Origin: Chrysemys picta bellii
Lineage: Eukaryota; Chordata; Testudines; Emydidae
Length of the DNA: 64,000 nt
Direction of reading: 5' to 3'
NCBI RefSeq assembly: GCF_011386835.1
Contig: NC_088804.1
Coordinates: forward strand, 35,575,549-35,639,548
A program made the translations under genes and the position numbers. Below the pieces are notes generated by a model. It saw nothing but the letters and a program-made list of their open reading frames with translations, was not told the DNA's origin and ran no database searches. Of the stretch, positions 23,671 through 34,909 are shown in pieces. Positions within the stretch are counted from its first letter, which is position 1. Each line of letters starts with the position of its first letter.

Positions 23671-25464
23671 TCTATTCTTAGATTTGCTAGCCCTCTCTTT
23701 TCTCACTTTGGTTGGTAGCCTTGTTTCTAAGGGCCTGATCCTGTTCCCATGGAAGACATGGCAAAAGTCCAGTTGACTTCAATGGGAGGAAGACTGTGCC
23801 CCAAAGGAGCTGTGTAGTACTGTGTGGCATGGAACCATTGGTTCTTTGTATCATGATTTCATTAGCATAGTGCCTTGAACACAGCCATCTTATCTTAGGA
23901 AATTGCACTGAGACAGTCGAAAGAAGTTATTAGTTTGAGATTATTTGCATTGCAAGTAGCCGAGTTAATGCATCTGAGGCCATTCTGCTCAGCTGCTGTT
24001 GTAGTTTGAATCTATGCTCCATCAACTTTGAGAGAGACTCAAGTGAAACCAGTGATCTCCTGTAAGCGTGCTAGGGACTGATGTAATTTATTATTATTAT
24101 TATTATTTTTAACTACGGTTGGGTGGCAAACTTCACTGATCCTGAGCCAAATCTTTTGTGGCCTTGCGAATATGAGCAACCTTACTGAAGCCAAGGGAAT
24201 AGTTGGCCTTGTGGAGAAAGCAATTGCATTCAGTATTGGACTCCCAGTAAACCTCTTAGCTAGTGACTCCGTATAAAGGGTGCTACTCTTCTCACCTCTG
24301 TATGCACCACTCAAGCAGCACATTAAGGACTTGATTTTCTTTTAAAAAAATAAGAATAATTCCACATGATGCAACAACTCCTCCTCCCCCACTCCCCGAT
24401 TTTTCTGAAGCTTCTGCAACTTTGTGTCTGCTGCTTTATGGAAGCTTTGACGTGCCTATTTATTGGATTGGATGTTTTGTGATTAAGCTTTCTTTCTCCT
24501 GATCCCTTAGCCGCTGAATGAAGCAAATTCATTACTTAGCCAGCATTTAATTCATTACTGTCATTAGAGTGGAGGATAATATGCTTAATATCTGAGGCAA
24601 TGACAGTCCTCACCTTTCTTTTTCCCAGCACAGTGAACGAGTGGTGAGCCTATCTGAAGTATTGCACTTTATCTTACTATACAGTATCTAGCTTCTCTTG
24701 CTGCAAAAGATCTCTTTCTGTATAGCTTAACAATGATGAATAGAGGATTATTGTACAACATGCAGACCAATGCTCTTTTACGCCAAGTTTTGAAAGCCTT
24801 GCTCTCTCTTGAATTTTGTTTTATCTGGAAACAAAGAGAGCAACCCATCCGGCTATATGGTATAACGGTAATTTTATGAGATGAAAGCTTGAGTTGGCTT
24901 AGCTTCCATTTGGGGCTATCTGTAATAGAGGTGCCTACTTATTTTCTTTGAGTCTCAGTGTAGCGTTATGTTTTTGTATGCTCTGTGCGCTATCTGAAAT
25001 AGTCACTTAATTGTTCATAGCAAAGGAGTGTATGAGTCAATAACCAACTTCTGCAGGTGGTTCAACTGCAGAATGAAGCTGAGGCATTTGATAACTCGCG
25101 CATCTTGGTGTGAGCATATTGCAATGCTACAAGGATTACTCCTATTGTATGATAAGACAAAGAAAGATTCAATATGTTCACGCTTAAGATAGGCCAGGAA
25201 AGATTTTAAGTCTTGCCTGGGAGCACGGCTCCCATGATGCCTTGCAGTTAAGATAAAGATATCTAATGAAGAATGGAGTTTTACTGTGCAGTCACCTGTA
25301 ACCTATTTTGAAAGCTGTTTTAAGATTTTTTTTTATAGTATACACACTGCAAGATGTACAATGGATGAAATTATCCAAAAAGGGGCATAAACTCTGACTA
25401 ACTCCCCAATGTTGAGACAGTTGGAAAGTTGCAATGGAACAGGAACCTGGGCAATAGCCTAAGA

Positions 25465-25798
25465 CAGTGGTTCCCAAACTTGTTCTGCTGCTTGTGCAGG
25501 GAAAGCCCCTGGCGGGCCGGGCTGGTTTGTTTACTTGCCGCGTCCGCAGGTTCGGCCGATCGTGGCTCCCAATGGCCGCGGTTCGCTGCTCCAGGCCAAT
25601 GGAAGCTGCTGGAAGTGGCGGCCAGTATGTCCCTTGGCCCATACTGCTTCCAGCAGCTCCCATTGGCCTGGAGCAGCGAACCGCGGCCAGTGGGAGCCGC
25701 GATTGGCCGAACCTGCGGACGCAGCAGGTAAACAAACCGGCCCGGCCCGCCAGGGTGCTGACCCTACACAAGTGGCAGAACAAGTTTGGGAACCACTG
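25465..25798. mobile_element. Fold-back hAT-type MITE, copy F (CAGTGGTT ends)
   Basis: The ends are CAGTGGTTCCCAAACTTGTT and its near-exact inverse 'aacaagtttgggaaccactg'. A perfect 8-bp duplication, gcctaaga, lies at 25457-25464 and 25799-25806. The interior palindrome ('ggttcggccgatcg', 'ccgcggttcgctgctcc', 'ggagcagcgaaccgcgg') is related to copies A-E although the terminal 30-40 bp are different. Frames of up to 177 codons on both strands run across it and are not genes. Confidence 0.95.
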
Positions 25799-27355
25799 GC
25801 CTAAGATAAAGAGAAGCGTGTACAAAGGGGAACTAGGTAAGGCCCAGAATGATGTACAGTAAGAGTAAGGGTGCAGTTACACTCCTTAATCATAAGGGAA
25901 GTAAGTCCATCCACCGGCTGGATGTAGACTGTTAGAAACTAGAGGAAAGTTTTTCCACAGCTGTTGGTAATTATGTGTGTCTGTGTATGTGCTTCCTTTA
26001 CTAATTGTGTGATTAATAAGTCCAATCAAAGCTGACTTATCTGAGGCTTGTTGTTAAACAAATTTGAATTCAAATAAAATTACTGACTAAATGGATAATC
26101 ATAACCAAGAATCTTCATCAATTATTGGATACTGATTGGTTTTGGATTATGGAATATTATGAATTAGTGATTATTAATTATCAATGTGCATCACAAGGTA
26201 AAAGCAGGGAAGGGGAGAAACTCATTTTCTCTTGACCCAGGAGCATTTGCTGCTAGTTCAGACTTTCCATTGTCACCACTTGGGGCACTAGTCAGTTATA
26301 AAAAACAAACAAAAATGTAGAGCCAATGATATGCTGGTTCTCAACAGTTGCCTCATGTTAAAATGCCATCTCCACACCGGAAGGGGAAACTACGATGATT
26401 TCCCTGCATTGGGTGGAGTCACTTTCTCTCTGGATGCTTCTGAGTTATCCCTGCCCGAGAGGAGTTATCCCTCCAGTGGATAACTTTACTTGTACAGAGC
26501 GAGCTTTTGGTCTTTGGAATAAACCAGATTGAATCAAGTGTAAAGAGATTCAAACATGCAAACTCACCTGATAGGAAAGAGCCCCAGATTTCCTCCACCA
26601 AAGAAGGTCAACACCTTTCACTTTAAATCTCACAAGTTGAATACTCAATTGCAGTATAAGTATTTTTCAGGAGCAAAGGATAAACCTTTCTAGCAAAATC
26701 TGTGTTCACCCAACTCTCCTTTCATCAACCACTTGCCCTTGGTATGGGAGTGGAGGACTAATCCCTGCCTATGAGAGCCCTGTTAAAACACTGGCAGCAC
26801 AGAAGGATAAGGCTGAATATTTTCTCAATGAGGAATTCTGCTTTGTTTGCAAGAGGATAAAGTTTGATTTGTCAGGGCTTTGCTTGAAATCCTTCCCTTG
26901 TATAATTAAACTCAATTCTTTACTCTTCTAAACTCAATTCTATTACTTGTACCTCAAGAAAACAGGCTTTCAAGCTGAAGCACATAGGACCTGATTTATT
27001 GCAGAAAGCAAATGTCTTTCATACGATGAAAACGCACCAAGTCTATGAAAGCAACAGCTGGCTGTGTATTGAAGCTGGGCATGTCTTTGGTTGACTCAGA
27101 CCTACAAGTCTTTGCTATGAGTGAAAATCATGATATTCAGTGTGTGGGAATCATGTTGTCTTTTGGGACTTCATTTAGATGGGAGACTGTTGTTTTCTTT
27201 TGTCTTTAATCATCAGCAAGTTAAAAGCAGAATGTGGGCCAGATTTTATGGTGGAAATCAGCATGCCTCCATTGAAGCCAGTTGATTTCCACCAACTGAG
27301 AATCTGGCCCTGTGTTTTCAAAAACAGGGGGGCCTAATTCTGTGCGGTACTAAGT
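25799..27355. other. No gene recognised
   Basis: Unique-looking. A palindromic ancient repeat at 27236-27312 has arms 'ggccagatt..tggtggaaatca' and 'tgatttccacca..aatctggcc', about 30 bp each. Confidence 0.5.
27236..27312. repeat. Ancient palindromic repeat, well preserved
   Basis: The left arm runs 'gggccagattttatggtgga' and the right arm 'tccaccaactgagaatctgg'. They pair over about 30 bp with a small bulge, around the centre 'ctccattgaag'. Confidence 0.6.
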
Positions 27356-27707
27356 CAGGGGTCGGCAACATTTGGCACGTGGCTCGCCAGGGAAAGCACC
27401 CTAACAGGCTGGGCCAGTTTATTTACCTGCTGAAGCAGCAGGTTCGGCCGATCGCAGCCCCCACTGGCTGCGGTTCGCCGTCCAGGGCCAAGGGGGGCGG
27501 CGGGAAGCGGCGCGGGCGAGTGATATGCTGGCCACGGCTTCCCGCTGTCCCCATTGGCCCGGGACGGCGAACCGCGGCCAGTGGGGGCCGCGATCGGCTG
27601 AACCTGCTGCATCAGCAGGTAAATAAACTGGCCCGGCCCGCTAGGCGAGCCGCGTGCCAAACGTTGCTTACCCTGGCAAGCCGCGTGCCAAACGTTGCCG
27701 ACCTCTG
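27356..27707. mobile_element. Fold-back hAT-type MITE, copy C, with terminal duplication
   Basis: The left end is CAGGGGTCGGCAACATTTGG and the right end 'ccaaacgttgccgacctctg'. A perfect 8-bp duplication, tactaagt, lies at 27348-27355 and 27708-27715. Unlike its sisters, the right end carries a 31-bp-offset partial duplication: the block beginning 'gcgagccgcgtgccaaacg' at 27645 recurs from 27676 as 'gcaagccgcgtgccaaacg'. Confidence 0.95.
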
Positions 27708-30700
27708 TACTAAGTGATCACTGTGAGATGCTGAACACCTACAGTTCTTTGCAACTTCCAGCTGTCTCCTATTTCTAGAGTGCAAATTAGTATGGTATCT
27801 AAGCACAAGGATTTGGGGGCACACAGGATCTTGCAGGTGGCATGCAGCCCTCAAAGGGTTGGTGCTATATTAAGGGAGTATTGGACTTCTTTTGTTTTTA
27901 AATACCGGCTTATTCAGCTTAAATGCAGGATCTCTTCCTCCTCCCCTCCAATTAAGGTTACTTTTTTTTTTTTTACTTAGGCTGATTTGAAGTACAAGAT
28001 TATTAAATGAGTGGCCGAATTTCAAAGAATGATGAGTCAGTGTCTTAACTGGAATTGGAACCCAGGTTGCCTCTGGGTCTTTTGCTCAAATTGGAAGGTG
28101 CCTACTGAAAATTTATTCAGAAAATATCTTCTGTCTGCACACGTTTCCTCTTTGCAAAATCTGTCTAGATTAATCACTAGATCTGATCGTGTGATGTTGA
28201 GAGGGCTTTGAAATGAGATGGGAGCCCTCATAGATTTCAGTGAAAAGTGAGGATGCTCAATAGCTAGCATTTGAAGAACTTGTGTAGAAGGATTTTGCAA
28301 AATCAAAGCCTGTTTTGCGTTACGGGACCACAAAAGACACCTTAACCTCTATCTTTATTTCCATTCCATTTATTCTACTGAATAATTTTTAAATGGACAA
28401 ATTATGTGTTTTCAATATTTTTCACAAGCAGAAAAATGCTCACTTCCTGCCTGTCACCTTGTTTGCCAAGTTTCGGCCTCTCCGTTAATGATTAAATCCC
28501 ATTTCTCAGCATAAATGGCTGAAAAACAAGCTTTGAAATAAGTGGGCATCACTATCCAGTAATGAATTCATGATAGGACAATTGAGGTAGAGGACATTTT
28601 AAGTGCCTCATCATTCTGATTTCCTCATATTTATTGTAATAACATTGACCATATTTAGTTAATTTGGCATTCGTATAAATCTTGCATGTATTTTTGTAGA
28701 TGATAATTTACCATTTACTGTAGCAAGTGTTACTTAATGGACACTGCAAAGCTTTGCCACGTAACGTTTAATAAAGCCAGTCTTTCATAACTTAATCTTC
28801 TGTCAAAATCCAGAAATGCAGGGGAAAATGTTGAGCTTCCCGAAGGAGGCAGTTTGACTAGTTTTAATAAATGAACATATTTTTCCTTTATTGCTTCTCA
28901 TTAAAAAAATGTTCTTACTGTAGGTGAATTTGCATGAGCAAGGTGGATTCCCGATATAGATACTGGTTACAGTAATAAAACACATGTTCAGTTTAGGTTT
29001 TGAAGTTTTAAAGTTTGCTATAAATAAAATGTTTACCGTGTGAGATGAAAGATGGGAAAGTCTTGGTGGGGTATCACAGAGGGCCTGTGCCTCCATACCC
29101 ATTCCCAGATTCCTTCCCCTATCCTACATCTCTGAACTGTTGGGTAGAGCTCTGCTGGACTCTCAGGACTCCAAGGAAGCCAAGCAAAAAAAAAAAGGGA
29201 GAGGGCAACAGCGGTGAGAAGAAACTTGTATAGGCCCACAATGCACATGGCTAGATGGTTTTGAGTCCATCAGCTAGTGGTCTGATTCTTCCCCCGCCTC
29301 TCCCAGTTGCTGCGCAACTGATGCTCCCATTGATATGAAAGCAGATGGATTTACCTGTGAAAAGGGCATGATCAGGCCTCCTGACAGGTAGATTTTCATG
29401 TCATTTAGCATTAACTTTCCTTTTCTACTTTACTGCTATTAGTAATACCCCTGTATACAATCCTAAATAATTCCTTTACCCAAGTTGGACATATTTGGTA
29501 CTCTCAATCATCCCCTTTTGATAAATCTTTCTAGCCTTTTGATTACCCATTTTTCTCTTCAGTCATTTGTCAGTATCTTCCTTGTAGAAAACCCATAGTG
29601 GAATACAATATTCCAGGTGCCACTGCATCAGAGCTGTAAAGAGTGGGATTATTACCTCCCTGCATCAGGACGTAAGTCTTCTGTATCTGGAGACAAAATG
29701 TATTGCCTTTTGGGGGTGCAATATCATAATGCAAACTCTCATTTAATTTGCTGTACATTTTCTGCCTGATCTCTGTTAGCTTTAATGCACCCAGGATTCT
29801 TCCCTGTCATTGAGTAGCTGTGTTGTAAAAGTATTTCATGCGTGTATATTGGTCACCATTATAAAGTCCATATTCATACTATCATTTTACCAGGTATTTG
29901 GAACACAGATCAAAGTCATGATACAAAGCCTACTGAAATCAATGGAAAAACTTGAATAAGGCCCTCATTGTGGTAGTTCAGATAATATTGTCAGACATTG
30001 GTTTGTAAATGTTGACTTTCTAATGCTACTAAGCACTGTACGGGTGTTTCATCTTCGATTAAGGCAGACATTTCGGGTGTTCATGTAAAATTTTAAAAAA
30101 AAAAATGGCATGTACATTAGTTGTCTATTTTCTTTGACTTTTATGTGCATTGTTGAACATAATATTTGAAAAATGAGTTTATGCTTCTTCCTTGGGGAAG
30201 AACTATTTCTAAACAAAACAAATCATTATTTTAGAGCTCTCCAAAGATCAAAGACATAGGAAACTTTGTTCAAGAGTGAGGGAAATATTTAATAAAATGT
30301 GGGGTTTGTCATTTAAAAAAACATTATTTTTTTTCTCTCAAAGATGGTTTTTGGATTCATCACCAAAGAGTTGACCATTAGTCACCTCCAGAAATAGCGA
30401 TTGGATTAATTTGACCTTTTCTGTCAAAACAATTGCAACAGTATTCCTCTTTTTGCAGGAGTGTTTGGTGGAATAAATTTGCCATCCAACTGCAGCCATC
30501 CTAGAGATTGCATGAATTTAATCAATTAACCCAAATATAACAATGGCTAGATAATGTTTATTATTGGGAATAGATGTGTCTAATGACATCTAGAAGGAAC
30601 TAGGAAGAGAGTTGAATTGAGTTAGTTACAGTGATTCTACAGTATATCTCCAATCTAAAATCCTCATATGCTAAATGTATTGCATTTTAAATATTAATTT

Positions 30701-30961
30701 AAACGATAGAACTATTTCAAAAGATTACCCTTCATAAGATGGAAAAAAGTTTTCATAGTGGATCTTTTGATCTTTTGAACTCTTTTTTTTTTTTTTAAAA
30801 GTAAGGTTTACCTCATTTTCTAGAAATTATGTGCAATGGAAAATATAAAATTAGAGGACCATATGCTCAGCTATACATCAAGGACTCAGTCCTGCAAGGT
30901 AATGCACATTCTATCCTGGACCTATGCCCAATTACACACACGTTCTGCAAAGCACTTAAGC
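27708..30961. other. No gene recognised
   Basis: Poly-T at 27961-27973, poly-A at 29186-29197 and T-tract at 30783-30796. The section at about 28430-28760 is complex AT-rich DNA without repeat features. A short 'cttaagca'-type ancient repeat reaches the Penelope insertion point at about 30880-30961. Small frames lack homology. Confidence 0.5.
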
Positions 30962-33885
30962 ACCAGGGGGTAGCCGTGTTAGTCTGTTTCTACAAAAACA
31001 ACAAGGAGTCTGGTGGCCCCTTAAAGACTAACAGATTTATTTGGGCATAAGCTTTCGTGGATAAAAACCTCACTTCTTCAGATGCATAGAGTGAAAGTTA
31101 CAGATGCAGGCATTATATACTGACACATGGAGAGCAGGGAGTTACTTCGCAAGTGGAGAACCAGTGTTGACAGGGCCAATTCAATCAGAGTGGATGTAGT
31201 CCACTCCCAATAATAGATGAGGAGGTGTCAATTCCAGGAGAGGAAAAACTGCTTCTGTAATGAGCCAGCCACTCCCAGTCCCTATTCGAGCCCAGATTAA
31301 TGGTGTTAAATTTGCAAATGAATTTTAGTTCTGCTGTTTCTCTTTGAAGTCTGTTTCTGAAGTTTTTTTGTTCAATGATAGTGACTTTTAAATCTGTAAT
31401 AGAATGACCAGGGAGATTGAAGTGTTCACTTACTGGCTTATGTATGTTACCATTCCTGATGTCCGATTTGTGTCCATTTATTCTTTTGCGGAGGGACTGT
31501 CCGGTTTGGCCAATGTACATTGCAGAGGGGCGTTGCTGGCACATGATGGCATATATAACATTAGTGGATGTGCAGGTGAATGAGCCCTTAATGGTGTGGC
31601 TGATGTGGTTGGGTCCTCTGATGGTGTCACCAGAGTAGATATGGGGACAGAGTAGGCAACGAGGTTTGCTACAGGGAGTGGTTCCTGGGTTGGTGTTTCT
31701 GTGGTGTGGTGTGTAGTTGCTGGTGAGTATTTGCTTCAGGATGGGGGGTTGTCTGTAAGCGAGGACTGGCCTGCCTCCCAAGGTCTGTGAGAGTGAAGGA
31801 TCATTTTCCAGGATAGGTTGTAGATCATGGATAATGCTCTGGAGAGGTTTTAGCTGGGGGCTGTATGTGATGGCCAGTGGTGTTCTGTTATTGTCCTTGT
31901 TGGGCCTGTCCTGTAGTAGGTGATTTCTGGGTACCCGTCTTGCTCTGTCAATCTGTTTCCTCACTTCCCCAGGTGGGTATTGTAGTTTTACGAATGCTTG
32001 ATAAAGATCTTTTAGGTATTTGTCTGTCTGAGGGGTTGGAGCAAATTCGGTTGTATCTCAGGGCTTGGCTGTAGACAATGGATTGTGTGATGTGTCTTGG
32101 ATGGAAGCTGGAGGCATGTAGGTACGTATAGCGGTCAGTAGGTTTCCGGTATAGGGTGGTGTTTATGTGACCATCACTTATTTGCACTGTAGTGTCCAGG
32201 AAGTGGATCTCTTGTGTGGACTGGTCCAGGCTGAGGTTGATGGTGGGGTGGAAATTGTTGAAGTCCAGGTGGAATTCTTCAAGGGCCTCCTTTCCACGGG
32301 TCCAATAATGAAGATGTCATCAATGTAGTGCAAGTAGAGGAGGGGTACTAGGGGACGAGAGCTGAGGAAGCATTGTTCTAAGTCAGCCATAAAAATGTTG
32401 ACATACTGTGGGACCATGCGGGTACCCATAGTAGTGCCACTGACTTGAAGGTATAAGTTGTCCCCAAATCTGAAGTGGTTGTGGGTGAGGACAAAGTCAC
32501 AAAGCTCAGCCACCAGGCGTGCTGTGGCCTCATCAGGGAGACTGTTCCTGACCGCTTGTAGTCCATCCTCATGTGGAATATTGGTGTAAAGTACTTCTAC
32601 ATCCATGGTGGCCAGGATGGTGTTTTCAGGAAGAACACCAATGCATTGTAGTTTCCTCAGGAAGTCGGTGGTGTCTCGAAGATAGCTGGGAGTGCTGGTA
32701 GCGTAGGGTCTGAGGAGAGAGTCCAAATAGCCAGATAATCCTGCTGTAAGAGTGCCAATGCCTGAGATGATGGGGCATCCAGGGTTTGCAGGTTTATGGA
32801 TCTTGGGTAGCAGATAGAATACCCCTGGTCAGGGTTCTGGGGGTGTGTCCATGTAGATTTGTTCCCATACTGTAGCTGGGAATTTCTTGAGCAGATGGTG
32901 TAGTTTCTTTTGGTATTCCTCAGTGGGATCAGAGGATAGTGGCCTGTAGAATGTGGTCTTGGAGAGTTGCCTGGCAGCCTCCTGTTCATAATCCGACCTG
33001 TTCATTATGACTACAGCACCTCCTTTGTCAGCCCCTTTGATGATGATGTCAGAGTTGTTTCTGAGGCTGTGGATGGCATTGCGTTCCATACGGCTGAGGT
33101 TATGGGACAAGTGATGTTGTTTGTCCACAATTTCAGCCTGTGCACGTCTGCGGAAGCACTCTATGTAGAGGTCCAGTCTGTCATTTCGACCGTCAGGAGG
33201 AGTCCACGCAGAGTTCTTCTTCTTGTAGTGTTGGTAGGAGGGTTCCTGTGGGTCAGTGCACTGTTCAGTGGTGCATTGAAAATATTCCTTGAGACGGAGA
33301 CAACGAAAGTAGGCTTCCAGATCACCGCAGAACTGTATCGTGTTTGTGGGGATGGTGGGACAGAAAGAGAGTCCCTGAGATAGGACACACTCTTCTGCCT
33401 GGCTAAGTGTGTGGTTGGAAAGACTGACAATGTTGTTAGATGAGTTGAGGGTACCACTGTTGTAGCCCCCTGTGGCAGGTAGGAGTTTAGATAGCTTACT
33501 GTCCTTTTTCCTCTGTAGAGAAGTGAAGTGTGCATTGTAAATGGCTTGTCTCATTTTTGTAAAGTCCAGCCACGTGGAAGTTTGTGTGGAAGGTTGGTAT
33601 TGTATGAGAGTCTCCAGTTCTGAGAGCTCATTCTTGATCTTCTCCTGTCTGCTGTACAGGATGCTGATCAGGTGGTTCCTCAGTTTCTTTGAGAGTGTGT
33701 GGCACAGTCTCTCACCATAGTCAGTGTAGTATGTCGATTGCAATGGATTTTTTACCTTCAGTCCATCTGGTATGATGTCCATCTGTTTGCATTTGGAGAG
33801 GAAGATGATGTCTGTCTGTATCTGTGCAAGCATGTGCTTCACTCTAAGGACAAGAGTAGACCCTTGGACTTTAGCAGGATCACTC
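30962..33885 (-). mobile_element. Penelope-like retroelement, nearly complete coding part, 5'-truncated
   Basis: The element reads from about 33885 leftward. Coding remnants run to a stop at 31185-31187, then a roughly 220-bp 3' UTR that ends in the family tail 'agactaacacggctaccc' at about 30968-30985. The order is N-terminal region, reverse transcriptase, zinc-like Cys cluster, GIY-YIG endonuclease. This is the architecture of GIY-YIG Penelope-like elements, whose RT is related to telomerase. The element is inserted into an ancient 'cttaagtgctttgc' repeat, pieces of which lie on both sides. No clear target duplication or second partial copy was found. The exact 5' edge is uncertain by about 20 bp. 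Confidence 0.92.
31185..33885 (-). pseudogene. Broken Penelope-like RT/GIY-YIG polyprotein
   Basis: About 900 codons in four pieces. The N-terminal region (33885-32832) ends at an in-frame TGA at 32829-32831, just before the RT block PGVFYLLPKIHKP. RT then continues in the same frame: TMDVEVLYTNIPHEDGL (motif A), GTTMGTRMVPQY (motif B) and YIDD at 32316-32327 (motif C). A frameshift at about 32295-32312 moves reading to the EEFHLDFNNFHPTINLSLD block. A second, near 32015-32030, moves it to the last frame. That frame (to 31185) has a CSKPRCLLCPHI Cys cluster and the nuclease motifs VIYAIMC and MYIGQTGQSLRKRINGH. The apparent first Met (33905, MLDFKQVSDP) is coded by the flanking repeat, not the element. 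It cannot make a full protein. Overlapping plus-strand frames are shadows. Confidence 0.93.
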
Positions 33886-34140
33886 ACTTGCTTAAAGTCA
33901 AGCATGGACTTAAGTGCTTTGCTGGACTGGGGAAATAGTGCTCACTAATAACTTGCAAGTTCAAGCCCCAATGCAACAAAACACGTGCTTAATGCTTTAC
34001 ATGCGAGTAGCCCCATGGATTTCAAAGTAGGATAAGTATGTGCTTAAATGCTCCGCAGCACCGTTGTGTAAACTGACAAAGTCCCATTGCAGTCAGTGGA
34101 GTTGGTCCAGTTAATACCAGCTGAGAATCTGGTGAGTGTA
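33886..34140. repeat. Ancient repeat at the right side of the Penelope insertion
   Basis: 'ttaagtgctttgctggactg' at about 33909-33928 is the inverse of 'gcaaagcacttaagca' left of the element (about 30946-30961). A second unit follows with 'cacgtgcttaatgcttta' and 'agtatgtgcttaaatgct'. It ends in 'accagctgagaatctgg', another ancient repeat signature. Confidence 0.6.
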
Positions 34141-34860
34141 TTTCATGTTCAATTTTTATAACACAGGACCCAATTTTGCAACTTGACTTATGCAAATAGT
34201 TGCATTGGCTTCACTAGGACTATTGACACAAGTAAGTAACAGGAGTAAAGGTGCTAGGAGTAGGCAGCTATTAATTCAGAGGCAGAATTTATTGTCATAA
34301 ATATGATTAATTGTATTTTTGAGAAATGTAGTACAGAACTTAATGACCTTGAAATAAAGAGGCAGGCACTCTTGCTGCATGGCTGCTGTGTAACGGCTGC
34401 AGTAATTTCTGAACTGAAATTCCTCCTTTCTGCTTCAGATCTCCCAAATGCTCCAAGAAAAGGCAGTATTTTATTAGAGCAGAGTTTTGGAACAAGAAGG
34501 GAATTGCTAGAGGATGAAATAAAATTCTGTTTACCTAAAAGACAACTATTATAGCTATATATAGAATACCCTGAGGTGAAGTGGGCAGAATTTGTTATAG
34601 CATGTGCTGAAAATGTGAAACAAAAGAAAAATATGTAGCTTTTGGGATTCAAACACTCAAAAGACAGAACAAGGAAAGGACCCTAATGCTGAAGGCCTGT
34701 GGCTTTTTACAGGTGTATATTAGATGTCTGACTGGAATGCTATAGCTGACATTGACTATTTCCATTGATACAAGCAACTGAATCATAACTTTTTGAACTG
34801 TCACTTTGGTTGGGCTCAAACTTTCTAGACTTGGTTTCTGTCTGAAGGAGTCTTTTATTT

Positions 34861-34862
<2 letters not shown>

Positions 34863-34905
<43 letters not shown>
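34863..34905. repeat. (GT)n microsatellite
   Basis: About 21 uninterrupted GT units. Long and perfect, so probably length-variable between individuals. Confidence 0.98.

Positions 34906-34909
<4 letters not shown>

Larger units (their letters stand above)
19719..25464. other. No gene recognised; long unique-looking stretch
   Basis: Contents: poly-T at about 19951-19968, a SINE-like piece at 21560-21645, T-tracts at 21341-21350 and 22059-22070, (ATT)n at 24090-24109, and an ancient repeat at 23580-23670. Complex AT-rich sequence at 22490-22900 and 24330-24660 resembles no repeat I know. Frames up to 94 codons lack homology. Confidence 0.5.

Noticed and set aside
25292..25862. 177- and 131-codon frames with similar translations on opposite strands
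   Set aside because: The similarity comes from the palindrome of hAT copy F read in both directions.
32967..33383. 138-codon plus-strand frame, and the 124-codon minus frame at 33161-33535
   Set aside because: Shadows of the Penelope-like coding frame.
34254..34652. 132-codon minus frame and overlapping 83-codon plus frame
   Set aside because: No family resemblance. Both strands are open over the same DNA, which suggests chance; I cannot exclude a decayed exon.
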